From assembly GCA_964486075.1 (NCBI GenBank), contig CAZALU010000002.1, positions 1-64,000 on the forward strand: a stretch of 64,000 bases of DNA. Reading direction: 5' to 3'. Made by a program: the position numbers and the translations under genes. This DNA comes from JAHIJO01 sp964486075 (GTDB taxonomy: Bacteria > Verrucomicrobiota > Kiritimatiellia > JAAZAB01). The notes below the pieces were generated by a model. That model ran no database searches. It worked only from the letters and a program-made list of their open reading frames with translations, and was not told the DNA's origin. Positions 9,069-17,523 of the stretch are shown piece by piece (within the stretch, counting starts at the first letter, position 1; each line of letters starts with the position of its first letter).

Positions 9069-9240
9069 ACGTTAAGTTTCGAAAATAACCCGTTGGGTTG
9101 TTTTCGAAACTAACGTGGTTAACCACGTTAGGCCTCGTTTTACGCGGCCATCATCACGTGACCGCGTTGGCACGTGGAACGTGACTCACGTGGCGGACTT
9201 TTGGGCGAATTTTGCACCGGCTCGGCGCAAAATTCAGGTT
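9069..9240 (-). repeat. Five-hairpin repeat element, copy A
   Basis: On the minus strand this aligns with 22411-22586. It holds five consecutive inverted repeats: 9207-9235 (GAATTTTGC / GCAAAATTC), about 9155-9193 (CACGTGA arms), 9131-9149 (GGCC...GGCC), a perfect 18-bp palindrome at 9112-9129, and 9076-9110, a stem of about 16 bp whose 35 bases are identical to copy B. Most differences between copies fall in loops or leave at least a wobble pair. It lies between rbfA and truB, inside an essential operon. Confidence 0.8.
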
Positions 9241-9283
9241 ATATAACTGTTTAAATGAAATGCCCGGGTGACGCAGTTTGGCA

Positions 9284-9670
9284 TCAGGTGACGGGCGCGT
9301 CATCTTCCTTTGGCGCTGGATTGTCGGTTTCCAATTTGGAAAGCAAATTCAGTACCCGGTCACCTTCTTCCAGCGAGGTGTCCAGATTGAAAGTCAGGCG
9401 GGGCGTGTATTTAAGGACAAGATTGGCATTGATATGTTCCTGTATTTCGGTGCGGTGCCGACCCAGCAACGTCAGCATGCGCGGACGTTCTGCATGATGA
9501 TCGCGGATCGAGACATACACTCGCGCTTCCCTCAAATCCTTGCTGGCCGCGACCCGGGTGATGGTCACGGCGGACAGATCAAACCGGTTTTCGTGCATGA
9601 TCCGGAACAGGACTCCGCCGATTTCGCGTTTTAGTAGCTCATTGACCCTGGTTAAACGATCGACACTCAT
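9284..9670 (-). CDS. rbfA: Ribosome-binding factor A
   Basis: 128 residues with the RbfA KH-like fold pattern: an N-terminal RLTRVNELLKREIGGVL helix, a central VTITRVAASKDLREARVYVS segment and a TPRLTFNLDTSLEEGDRV C-terminal block. It assists maturation of the 16S rRNA 5' end in 30S assembly. It starts 22 bases after the infB stop. The sequence before its ATG is pyrimidine-rich with no visible Shine-Dalgarno motif, so it may depend on coupling to infB. Confidence 0.95.
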   Translation of the reverse strand: MSVDRLTRVNELLKREIGGVLFRIMHENRFDLSAVTITRVAASKDLREARVYVSIRDHHAERPRMLTLLGRHRTEIQEHINANLVLKYTPRLTFNLDTSLEEGDRVLNLLSKLETDNPAPKEDDAPVT

Positions 9671-9691
9671 GGGAAAAATAGGGGAAAGAGG

Positions 9692-11797
9692 TTACAGCTT
9701 CTGGGGTACTTTTTCGATTTCAAAGAAATCGATCATATCCCCAACTTTAAAGGCGGCAAAGTTGTCCAAGCGTATGCCGCATTCCTGGCCTTCCCGTGCT
9801 TCACTGACGTCGTCTTGGAATCTCCTCAGCGACTCAAGCGATCCCTGGTAGAGGACATCATTTTTGCGGACCACGCGTGCGATGCAGCGGAAACCGACGC
9901 GTCCGCTGAGCATGAGGCAACCGGCCACTTGGCTCTTCTTGGAGATCGGGAAAATCTGACGGACTTCGGCCTTACCCACAAATTTTTCGCGGATTTCCGG
10001 CGCCAGCATACCGGTCATGGCTTCCCGTAATTGGTCCACGATGTCGTAAATGATGTTGTAGAGCCGGATTGCGACGCCTTCCTGCTTGGCGGACTTGGTA
10101 ACGCCGTCTTCCTTGCTGACGTTAAAGCCGATGACGACTGCGGCGGAAGCCTTGGCGAGCAGGACATCATTTTCGTTTATATTACCCACGCCGGCCAGCA
10201 GGATTGAGATGGCCACTTTTTCGCTTTTAATTTCCCCCAGCGCCTTTTCAATCGCTTCGAGAGAGCCGCGCGTATCGCACTTAAGAATCAGGCGCAATTC
10301 CAAGCGTTGATTCTTGGCCATCTGGTTGAAGAGTTCCTGCAAGGAAACTTTGGCTGGCGAGACGAGCTTTTGAGCGTGCAGTTCCTCACTTCTTTTTTCG
10401 ACCAGCTCCCGCGCTGCCTTATCGCTCGCATAAACCTTGAACTTCTCTCCGGCCTGGGGCACACCCGATAGCCCTATGCATTTCACAGGGGTTGAAGGCG
10501 ATGCCGTGCGGACCTTGATGCCGTGATCGTTGATCAGCGCCTTGACTCTTCCGCAGAATTGTCCGCAGACCAACATATCGCCCACGTGCAAGATGCCCTG
10601 GGTTACTAGTAGATGGATCACCGGTCCCATGCCCGCTTCCATTTTGGCTTCAACCACGAAACCGCCGGCACGTCCCTTGGATGTGGCTTTCAATTCCAGC
10701 ATTTCCGCCTGGAGCATGATCATCTCCAGCAAATGGTCGAGCCCCTTGCCGGTCTGGGCGCTGACCGGACAGCAAATCAGTGTGCCACCCCAGTCTTCGG
10801 GCATCAAGCCGATGGCCTGTAGTTGTTGCTTGACCCGATCGGGATTGGCCGCCGGTAGGTCCATCTTGTTGATGGCCACGATGATTGTCGTTTGCGCCGC
10901 CTGAGCGTGCCGGATCGCTTCCTCGGTCTGCGGCATGATGCCGTCGTCGGAGGCGATGACGATGATGGCGATATCTGTCAGGTTAGCGCCGCGTGCGCGC
11001 ATGGCCGTGAAGGCGGCATGCCCCGGTGTGTCGAGAAACGTTATCTTGTAGCCATGATGGTCGATGGTGTAGGCGCCAATGTGCTGGGTTATACCCCCGG
11101 CTTCGCTCTTGGCGACCGCAGTGTTGCGGATGCGGTCCAGCAGGGATGTCTTGCCGTGGTCGATATGCCCTAAAAATGTTATAACCGGCGGGCGGTTTTC
11201 GAGATCTTCCGGACGGATCAGCTCGTCCTCATCGTCTTCCGCCTTTTTGAGGGGCAGTTTCTGATCGATCTGTTTTTTTTCGTGCTCCAGCATCAGCCCG
11301 TGCTTTTCAGCAATCTTCTGAGCTATTTTCAGGTCAATTCGCTCGTTGATCGAGGCAAAAATATTCATGGTCATCAGCTCGGTGATAAGCTGGTTGGGCT
11401 TCAAACCAAGTTGTTCGGCCAGATCTCTGACGATAATCGCACCCCGCATGATGATAACTTTGGGCGTTTCCTGCGCCGGAGCGGGCGCGGGGTCCGGGGC
11501 TTGTAGCTCCGGCGGGGGGGGGGCGAGAGCCGGGACAGAAAGTTTAGCCGCTGCTGCGTTAGTTTTGGGCGCCGGCGCATGAATCTTGGGCGATGCCGGT
11601 TTGGCGTGGGCGGGCATGGGCGCGGGCGCGGCGGGGGTTGCGGCGGCAGGCTGGGCGACTTCGGCCCGCATGCGGCTGACCGCCTGTTCATTTACCGAAC
11701 TTGAAGGGCTTTTTGCGACGATGCCCGCCGCCTGCAAGCGGGCCATCAGATCCTTGTTCGTTAACCCAAGTTCTTTAGCTAAATCGTAAATTCTCAT
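9692..11797 (-). CDS. infB: Translation initiation factor IF-2
   Basis: The 701-residue GTPase begins with an IF2_N module (RIYDLAKELGL), has a Pro/Ala-rich linker (about residues 48-112) and a second IF2_N-like module (about 115-165). The GTPase domain has GHIDHGKTSLLD, DTPGHAAF, NKMD and a SAQTGKG G5-type motif. The C-terminal half has the fMet-tRNA binding domains. The N-terminal linker is shorter than in E. coli IF-2, as in many bacteria. Its start overlaps the nusA stop by four bases. Confidence 0.97.
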   Translation of the reverse strand: MRIYDLAKELGLTNKDLMARLQAAGIVAKSPSSSVNEQAVSRMRAEVAQPAAATPAAPAPMPAHAKPASPKIHAPAPKTNAAAAKLSVPALAPPPPELQAPDPAPAPAQETPKVIIMRGAIIVRDLAEQLGLKPNQLITELMTMNIFASINERIDLKIAQKIAEKHGLMLEHEKKQIDQKLPLKKAEDDEDELIRPEDLENRPPVITFLGHIDHGKTSLLDRIRNTAVAKSEAGGITQHIGAYTIDHHGYKITFLDTPGHAAFTAMRARGANLTDIAIIVIASDDGIMPQTEEAIRHAQAAQTTIIVAINKMDLPAANPDRVKQQLQAIGLMPEDWGGTLICCPVSAQTGKGLDHLLEMIMLQAEMLELKATSKGRAGGFVVEAKMEAGMGPVIHLLVTQGILHVGDMLVCGQFCGRVKALINDHGIKVRTASPSTPVKCIGLSGVPQAGEKFKVYASDKAARELVEKRSEELHAQKLVSPAKVSLQELFNQMAKNQRLELRLILKCDTRGSLEAIEKALGEIKSEKVAISILLAGVGNINENDVLLAKASAAVVIGFNVSKEDGVTKSAKQEGVAIRLYNIIYDIVDQLREAMTGMLAPEIREKFVGKAEVRQIFPISKKSQVAGCLMLSGRVGFRCIARVVRKNDVLYQGSLESLRRFQDDVSEAREGQECGIRLDNFAAFKVGDMIDFFEIEKVPQKL

Positions 11798-13056
11798 TGT
11801 GGTTCGAGCGATGGGGTTGCAGCCAAGGCGGCGGCTTCTTTAATGGCTTGAGCGGTCTCGACATCAAAACCGGTTGTTTCCTGCAAGTCGCTGATATCTG
11901 AGTCCAGAATGCCTTCCAAGGTCAGGAAGCCGGCCTTGACCAATTTCTCGGCCTTCTCTTGGTCAACTCCGTTCAGGCGCGTTAGGGCTTCGACGGCCAT
12001 GGCCACTTTCTCGTCGAAGCTAATGTCGTCCTTGTTTTTCTCGATTTCGATCTTCCAGCCCAAGAGCTTGGAGGTCAGGCGGGCATTCTGGCCCCGCTTG
12101 CCGATTGCCAGCGAGAGCTGGTCGGTGTCCACGATGACCACGATCTTGTGTTGCGCTTCATCAATGACCAACTGGTTCAGCTTGGCCGGATTAAGCGCAT
12201 TGGTGGCGTAAGTCTTGGTGTCGGCGCTCCAGCGCACAATATCTATTTTTTCGCCCAGCAGCTCCCGGACGATGTTTTTCACCCGCATGCCTTTCATGCC
12301 GACGCAGGCGCCTACCGGGTCCACCTTCTCGTCCTTGCTCAAGACCGCGATCTTGGTACGGAAGCCGGCCTCGCGGGCAATATCCTTGATCGTTACCGTG
12401 CCGTCGGCGATCTCCGATATTTCCAGCTCGAAAAGACGTTTGACGAAATTGGGGTGACTGCGGGACAGTACAATATGATGTCCGCTGACATGATCCTGTA
12501 CGCTGAGAATATACGCCCGGACCCGGTCGCCGACCTGATATTCCTCAGTCATGACCCGTTCCCGGGCGGGCATAATCGCCTCGACCCGGCCAAGGTCCAC
12601 GATCAGGTCGCCACGTTCCAGGCGCACGATCGTGCCGCTTACAATATCGCCCAGACGGTCCATGTACTCCTTGACCACGATTTCTTTTTCCACCTGCCTG
12701 ATTTTCTGGACAATAGCCTGTTTGGCGGTTTGGGCGGCGATCCGGCCTAATTCCCTGGTGGGGATCTCAATTTCAATCTCGTCGCCGATCTCGGCTTCGG
12801 GTTTCGTGCGGCGGGCTTCATGCAGCGAAATCTGGGAGTTGCGGAACTTGACCGGCTGCGCAACATCCACCTTGGCGAAGGCGCGGATTGCCATGGATTT
12901 CGGGTCGATGACGATGCGGAAATCACGCGCGGGTCCCACGCTCTTTTTGGAGGCGGATATCAGGGCGGCTTCGACCATCTGGATGAGCACTGTGCGATCG
13001 ATGCCCCGCTCTTTCTCCATGTTCTCTATGACTGCAAGTAAATCTGGAGTACTCAT
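11794..13056 (-). CDS. nusA: Transcription termination/antitermination factor NusA
   Basis: The 420-residue protein has the NusA N-terminal RNA-polymerase-binding domain, an S1 domain (about residues 130-200), two KH domains (about 205-345, with VGACVGMKGMRVKNIV and AIGKRGQNARLTSKLL) and one helix-hairpin-helix repeat at the C-terminus. It controls pausing and termination and binds nut-type RNA. It is the first gene of the operon. The rimP gene that normally precedes it is absent; upstream lie a promoter and a small inverted-repeat element. Confidence 0.97.
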   Translation of the reverse strand: MSTPDLLAVIENMEKERGIDRTVLIQMVEAALISASKKSVGPARDFRIVIDPKSMAIRAFAKVDVAQPVKFRNSQISLHEARRTKPEAEIGDEIEIEIPTRELGRIAAQTAKQAIVQKIRQVEKEIVVKEYMDRLGDIVSGTIVRLERGDLIVDLGRVEAIMPARERVMTEEYQVGDRVRAYILSVQDHVSGHHIVLSRSHPNFVKRLFELEISEIADGTVTIKDIAREAGFRTKIAVLSKDEKVDPVGACVGMKGMRVKNIVRELLGEKIDIVRWSADTKTYATNALNPAKLNQLVIDEAQHKIVVIVDTDQLSLAIGKRGQNARLTSKLLGWKIEIEKNKDDISFDEKVAMAVEALTRLNGVDQEKAEKLVKAGFLTLEGILDSDISDLQETTGFDVETAQAIKEAAALAATPSLEPQ

Positions 13057-13212
13057 GTCATTACCCGGTTTGCATACCTAGCCAGGGCCTCCCGGCTCGT
13101 TGTCAAATATCAATTCCCATGCCCGGCCTGCGCAATATCCATCCCGCTCCACATCATCTGAACGGCTGATTATCTTTCCGTTTGCTCCAAGGCATAGTCT
13201 CAAAAAAAAGCA

Positions 13213-13241
13213 ATCCTAAAAAAGTTTTGCATCAAAGTCAA
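13213..13241 (-). promoter_or_regulatory. Sigma-70-type promoter for the nusA operon
   Basis: On the minus strand TTGACT (13241-13236) and TAGGAT (13218-13213) are separated by exactly 17 bases, close to the TTGACA/TATAAT consensus. It points at nusA, leaving a leader of roughly 150 bases. The spacer is A/T-rich. The call is by sequence only. Confidence 0.65.
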
Positions 13242-13275
13242 GCCTGTTTCCCGACGATTTTTTAGGGGCAGGGAT

Positions 13276-13405
13276 GAATGGCGCTTACTTACGCTTCCGG
13301 CTCGGCACTAACTTGTCCTACAACGGCCCAAAAACAGGCATTCTGGAGGGTGAAACTGAGCTGGGCCGCTTCCGAAACATGCCTTAAGTAAGGTAAGCGC
13401 CATTC
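13276..13405. repeat. 130-bp element with 13-bp perfect terminal inverted repeats
   Basis: GAATGGCGCTTAC at 13276-13288 is repeated exactly as its reverse complement at 13393-13405, and partial similarity (TTAC...) continues inward on both sides. The interior has no intact ORF that I recognise. The layout fits a MITE or an internally deleted insertion sequence. It is immediately upstream of the nusA promoter. I cannot assign it to an IS family, and there is no second copy in the window. Confidence 0.6.
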
Positions 13406-13563
13406 GGGGCAGAGCAAATTTTGGATCTTCCGCGGAATCTGTGGGTTGATCGGAAATAATTCACCATAGCAGGCACGGAAGCACGGAGAAGAGATTGCTT
13501 GAAATTGCCTGACAATTAACCACCCATAAATTGTGCTATGGAACCACATTTATTTTCTCCCGC

Positions 13564-15255
13564 TCAAATCCGGAAAATCGCACCCAATCGTTTCCCTAAC
13601 AGAAAATTGGCCGCCAGGATGGTGATCAGCAGGAAGACCATGGCCCAGGTCCCGAGGGCTGAGGCGATGAACCGGCCTTCGCCCAGGAGCTGGAATAGTT
13701 CATACAGTGCCTTGGTGATGGGGTAGTAGATCTGCTTCTGGGCCAGCATCAGGGAATCCGAAACTTCCAGCATGGAAAAACTGAACACCAGCAGGGCGCC
13801 CGCGATCAGGTTAGCGCTGATCAGCGGCAGGCTGATGCGCAGGACCGTTCGGACCGGCGGACAGCCTAAATTGCGGGCCGCTTCCTCCAGCGTGACCGGT
13901 GTCTGCTGGAACCCGGCTACGGCGGAGCGGACGACGTAGGGCAGGCGTCGGACGGCATAGGCGAGGATCAACAGTGGTACCGGGTTCTCGGTCGGATTCA
14001 GGAAGGCCAGCCAGCGTCCCGGCTGGCTCATGGCAATGTAACCGAAGGCCACGATGATCCCGGGCGCGGCCAGGGGTAGCATTGTCAGGGCATCGAGCGC
14101 CCCGCGCCAGCGCAGGGTACTGCGCACGATCACATAGGCGACGGCGACGCCTAGGAGCAGGTCTACGACCATGGCCAGGGCTGAATAGCGCAGGCTATTC
14201 TGGATGCTCGGCAGGGTCAGGCTGTGACCCAACGCCTGGAGGTAATGGTCCCCGGTCCAGAGGCCCGGCAGGATCGTGCGATACCAGGCCTGGCTGACGC
14301 TGGTCAATACCACGCCCAGGTGGGGCAGGACTGCCAGCAGGAACACGGCGCCGAAGGCGATGGCCGCCAGCCAGGCCCGGAGGCCGGTCAGTTGGATCGG
14401 CGCGGCCATCGGTCCCGTTTTGGCCAGCATTGCGCTGCCGGTCCGGCCCAAAAGCATTTTTCCGGCCAGGTAGAGACTGGTTGAGGCCGCCAGCAGAATG
14501 ACGACTAGGGCGTAGGGGAACGGGCTGGCCTCGATATCCTTGATACCATCGAAAATTTGGACCGCGGTGACGCGGGAGTAATCGAGCATCAGCGGTGTGC
14601 CTAGTTCCGTGAACGACCAGATGAACACGATGATTCCGCCGGCGAACAGGCCCGGCATGATCAGGGGCAGGGTGATCCTGCGGAAGCGAGGCCAGCCGGA
14701 AGAGCCCAGATTTTCCGCCGCCTCTTCCAACGCCGGGTCGAGGTTAGAGATCGCAGCCACCGCGTTCAGATAAAATATGGGATACAGGTGCAGGGCTTCA
14801 GTCGCAGCGACCGCCCAAAAGCGGCCGGTTCCCAGCCAGTTGATGGCCTGCGGCCAGTCGATAATCCCCAAGTGCACCAGCGCGGCATTGATCGCTCCGT
14901 ATTGGCCCAGCAGTTGCCGGATGCCAATCGCGCCAACGAACGGTGGCAGGATCATAGGCGCCAGGATCAGCCCGGAAAGCAGGGTCTTGCCAGCGAAATC
15001 GCAGCGGGCCGCCAGCATCGAGAGCGGCAATCCGACCAGGATCACCAGGAGCGTCGTCACCACCGCCAGCGCAAAACTGTTCCAGAGTCCTTCGAGGTAG
15101 ATCGGGTTCTGGAAGACTTCGCCGAGGAAGGCGAGGGTGGGGCGCCCGTCGATCAGGAAGCAGCCCTTGATCGTCTGGAGCAGTGGCCAGATGAGGAAGA
15201 TGCCCAGGAAGGCCAGGGCCAGCAGGCTGATTAATATGGCGCCGGTCTGTTTCAT
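13564..15255 (-). CDS. Ferric-iron-type ABC transporter permease (two fused permease domains)
   Basis: The 563-residue integral membrane protein has two MetI-like permease halves. Each carries the cytoplasmic EAA loop that contacts the ATPase: EEAAENLGSSGWPRFRRITL in the first half and EEAARNLGCPPVRTVLRISL in the second. This fused layout is typical of FbpB/SfuB iron permeases and ThiP. It is downstream of a solute-binding protein gene on the same strand, with a small lipoprotein gene between them. No ABC ATPase gene is in the window. The substrate (iron or another small ion) is inferred from the family only. Confidence 0.88.
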   Translation of the reverse strand: MKQTGAILISLLALAFLGIFLIWPLLQTIKGCFLIDGRPTLAFLGEVFQNPIYLEGLWNSFALAVVTTLLVILVGLPLSMLAARCDFAGKTLLSGLILAPMILPPFVGAIGIRQLLGQYGAINAALVHLGIIDWPQAINWLGTGRFWAVAATEALHLYPIFYLNAVAAISNLDPALEEAAENLGSSGWPRFRRITLPLIMPGLFAGGIIVFIWSFTELGTPLMLDYSRVTAVQIFDGIKDIEASPFPYALVVILLAASTSLYLAGKMLLGRTGSAMLAKTGPMAAPIQLTGLRAWLAAIAFGAVFLLAVLPHLGVVLTSVSQAWYRTILPGLWTGDHYLQALGHSLTLPSIQNSLRYSALAMVVDLLLGVAVAYVIVRSTLRWRGALDALTMLPLAAPGIIVAFGYIAMSQPGRWLAFLNPTENPVPLLILAYAVRRLPYVVRSAVAGFQQTPVTLEEAARNLGCPPVRTVLRISLPLISANLIAGALLVFSFSMLEVSDSLMLAQKQIYYPITKALYELFQLLGEGRFIASALGTWAMVFLLITILAANFLLGKRLGAIFRI

Positions 15256-15267
15256 TCTTAAAAGGTG

Positions 15268-15288
15268 TTCAGGGTTCGGGGTTCAGGT
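15268..15288. repeat. Heptamer tandem repeat, TTCAGGG-type
   Basis: Three 7-bp units (TTCAGGG, TTCGGGG, TTCAGGT) lie in the short gap between the small lipoprotein gene and the permease gene. The reverse complement, GAACCCY, appears as three units at 42311-42331. Confidence 0.6.
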
Positions 15289-15295
15289 GATGTAA

Positions 15296-15586
15296 TTATT
15301 CAGGTTTGTTTACCGGTGCCATTGAGACGCGAGCTTTAACGACTTCTTCCTGATAACATCGCTCCTCACTTTTTCGTCTATTTGGATGCAAATTAAGAAC
15401 TTTACCGGTGAATGGTTGGGAATCTCCCTTCCGATACACCACAGAATCTCCGCTTGGCCCAAGGCCTTCTTCGATATCGTCAGGACGAACAACAACTGAT
15501 GTGCAACCAGCCAGAATCAAGCCCCCAATAAAGTATGTGATTACGAATCGGAAGCGAAGCGTTCTATAGGCAAAGACGTGCAGCAT
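15296..15586 (-). CDS. Small lipoprotein with a MORN/YwqK-like motif
   Basis: The chosen start gives about 96 residues: a signal of some 27 residues ending in the lipobox LAGC, then a short domain with an FTGKVLNLHPN segment. That segment resembles one repeat of MORN-like (YwqK-type) proteins, but there is room for little more than one repeat, so the gene may be truncated. An upstream ATG at 15649 is possible but would put the lipobox too deep. It lies between the binding-protein and permease genes of the ABC system; whether it has a transport role is unknown. Confidence 0.5.
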   Translation of the reverse strand: MLHVFAYRTLRFRFVITYFIGGLILAGCTSVVVRPDDIEEGLGPSGDSVVYRKGDSQPFTGKVLNLHPNRRKSEERCYQEEVVKARVSMAPVNKPE

Positions 15587-15689
15587 TGCCGCTGTCGCCG
15601 CTATGGCGATCCAATGTGATCTTTTGATTGTCATCACCAAGTGCCGCAAAGCATGTGCGGCCTCTTTGCATGAATTTCCTGGCTGAACC

Positions 15690-17216
15690 CTAAAGTCTCT
15701 GTCCGGCCAACTCCCTGGCCTGCCGGTACTGCGCGCGGAAAAAAATTATCCACTCCCGCGCCAGGCGCACCTCCTCCAGCTTATTGCCCAAACGGTGGCT
15801 GCTCGTTGCAAGGATGGCGGCATAATCAGCGCCTGCGGGTAGGCTATTCAGCGCGGCCATGGCCTGCGGGCAGACCGCCGGGCCGCCCGCCCGGTGAATG
15901 GTTTCCCAGGCCGCCACCAACTCGTTATGCGTGTCGATGCACATGGCCCGGACCAGGACGCGGATGACGCTGAACAAAGGGCCGGTCCATTCCGGATGAT
16001 AGGTAAATCCGGTGGCTCGCTTATAGGGCATTGCGTTCGGATCCGACATGTGGCGGAGGTGTTCGGGCGTGTAGAGATCGCGGCGGACCGGCAGACGTCG
16101 CAGGGCGTAGTGGATCGGTCCCCCGGGTTCGCCGACGCGGTAATCCCACAACTGCTGGCCCTCCGGGCTGAGACAAAAATCGACGAAGCGTTCCGCCAGC
16201 TCACGATGCGGCGCGCCTTTCAGCATGCTGATGGGATCCACCGAGACCGAGGACCCCCCGGCCGGGGTGATGTAATGCATCCGTTGCGAATTTTCGTTGC
16301 GCGCCGTCGTTTCGCTTTCAAAACGTCCGTAGTAATCGATGCACATCCCGGCGGCGGCATCTCCTTGGGAAACGTCGGTAACCACCTTGCTGGCGGAATC
16401 GGTGAAATATTTGGCGTTGGCGCCGATCTGACGGACCACATTCAGGCCGCGCTGCCAGCCGATGGCGAGGGACTCGGGAGCGGCATCTACTGGCGTTTCC
16501 CGGCGCTCTGCTAGTTCGTTGGCCATCTGCTCCTGGATCAGCATTTCGAATGCTTTGGCGATCGAGCCGCTTTTGGTGGGATCGGCCAGGGCCACCTGCC
16601 GAAAATAGAGGGAATCGGTCAGATCAAGCCATTGGCGGGGGGTGCGTATGATGCCGCGAGCCCGCAGGACATCATCGTTGTAGCAAATGCCGAAGCTGGT
16701 CAGGCAACAGCCATACCAGCGGTCCCTGGTGTCATAAAATTCTTCGCCCGAGAACGTGTGGGGAATGATGTCCTCGGTCAACCAGTCTGGGTGACGCTCG
16801 CTCAGGCCGCAGGGCTCGGTGCGGTCCTTGGCGGCCTGCCGGGCATGGTCGTATTGACCGCCACCGAAAAAAAGATCGATGCCGATGCCGGGTCGGTTCA
16901 CCCTCCGGGCGGCTTCGTATTCGCTGTCGAGGTAGCGGACGATCTCGCTGGTGCCGCCGACATTCCGCCAGTCGATGGCCACGTTCTCGCCGAATTGGCG
17001 CATGTGCCAGCGCCGGAATGCGGTCTCGAACTCTTTCCGGACGGCCTCGTTATGCGGGCTGATGATCGTCAGCGTCCGCGCGTTACGCGGCGCGGCTTCA
17101 CCTTTCGGCCGGAGCAGGAAGGGAATGGCCAGGGTTGCGGCCAGGGCCAGGAATAGCAGCGCGAGTTTAAGGTTGCGAGCGTTCATTGGTTTGATGCGGG
17201 CCATGTCCGCACCCAT
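15690..17216 (-). CDS. ABC transporter extracellular solute-binding protein, iron-type
   Basis: The 508-residue protein has an N-terminal membrane segment (about residues 16-36) and then the fold of family-1 binding proteins, starting with TLTIISPHNEAVRKEFE. The segment GICYNDDVLRARGI and the C-terminal FVDFCLSPEGQQLWDYR are typical of Fbp/AfuA-like ferric or related binding proteins. It should bind a substrate in the periplasm and deliver it to the permease encoded two genes downstream. At 508 residues it is longer than the usual 330-400, with extra C-terminal sequence. The start could also be at Met5 or Met11. Confidence 0.82.
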   Translation of the reverse strand: MGADMARIKPMNARNLKLALLFLALAATLAIPFLLRPKGEAAPRNARTLTIISPHNEAVRKEFETAFRRWHMRQFGENVAIDWRNVGGTSEIVRYLDSEYEAARRVNRPGIGIDLFFGGGQYDHARQAAKDRTEPCGLSERHPDWLTEDIIPHTFSGEEFYDTRDRWYGCCLTSFGICYNDDVLRARGIIRTPRQWLDLTDSLYFRQVALADPTKSGSIAKAFEMLIQEQMANELAERRETPVDAAPESLAIGWQRGLNVVRQIGANAKYFTDSASKVVTDVSQGDAAAGMCIDYYGRFESETTARNENSQRMHYITPAGGSSVSVDPISMLKGAPHRELAERFVDFCLSPEGQQLWDYRVGEPGGPIHYALRRLPVRRDLYTPEHLRHMSDPNAMPYKRATGFTYHPEWTGPLFSVIRVLVRAMCIDTHNELVAAWETIHRAGGPAVCPQAMAALNSLPAGADYAAILATSSHRLGNKLEEVRLAREWIIFFRAQYRQARELAGQRL

Positions 17217-17523
17217 GTTTACTTGCTAGTCTCAGTGTGTTGAATTCGGTTCGAAAAAAAAAACGGCGGCGATCTCCACGTCGCTTCGCTAGTGGCCACT
17301 TGGCACCACAGGTGCCGAGGGGGTGGACCGTCTATGGGTTTGCCTCGCTCGCGCATACACGAATATGGCGCTTCACGCGGCGCACCCGCATCCAGCCCAA
17401 GCGGGCCTTGCTATTTCGAACCCCTCGACAAGCTCGGGTACCCGAATTCGAAACACGGTGGCACCGGGCTTCGCTCGGAGCTGCGCCCGTAAAAATAGCT
17501 GACGCGGAAAACACAGGATTTGG
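17217..17523. other. Gene-free stretch before the binding-protein gene
   Basis: No coding frame that I trust. A segment near 17417-17455 contains CCCCTCGACAAGCTCGGG, a hairpin-forming motif seen as an intergenic repeat in many bacteria, flanked by TTCGAA on both sides. I see no clear promoter. Confidence 0.35.

Noticed and set aside
13289..13549. Minus-strand ORF of 86 codons upstream of nusA
   Set aside because: It spans the inverted-repeat element, has no known motif and no ribosome binding site.
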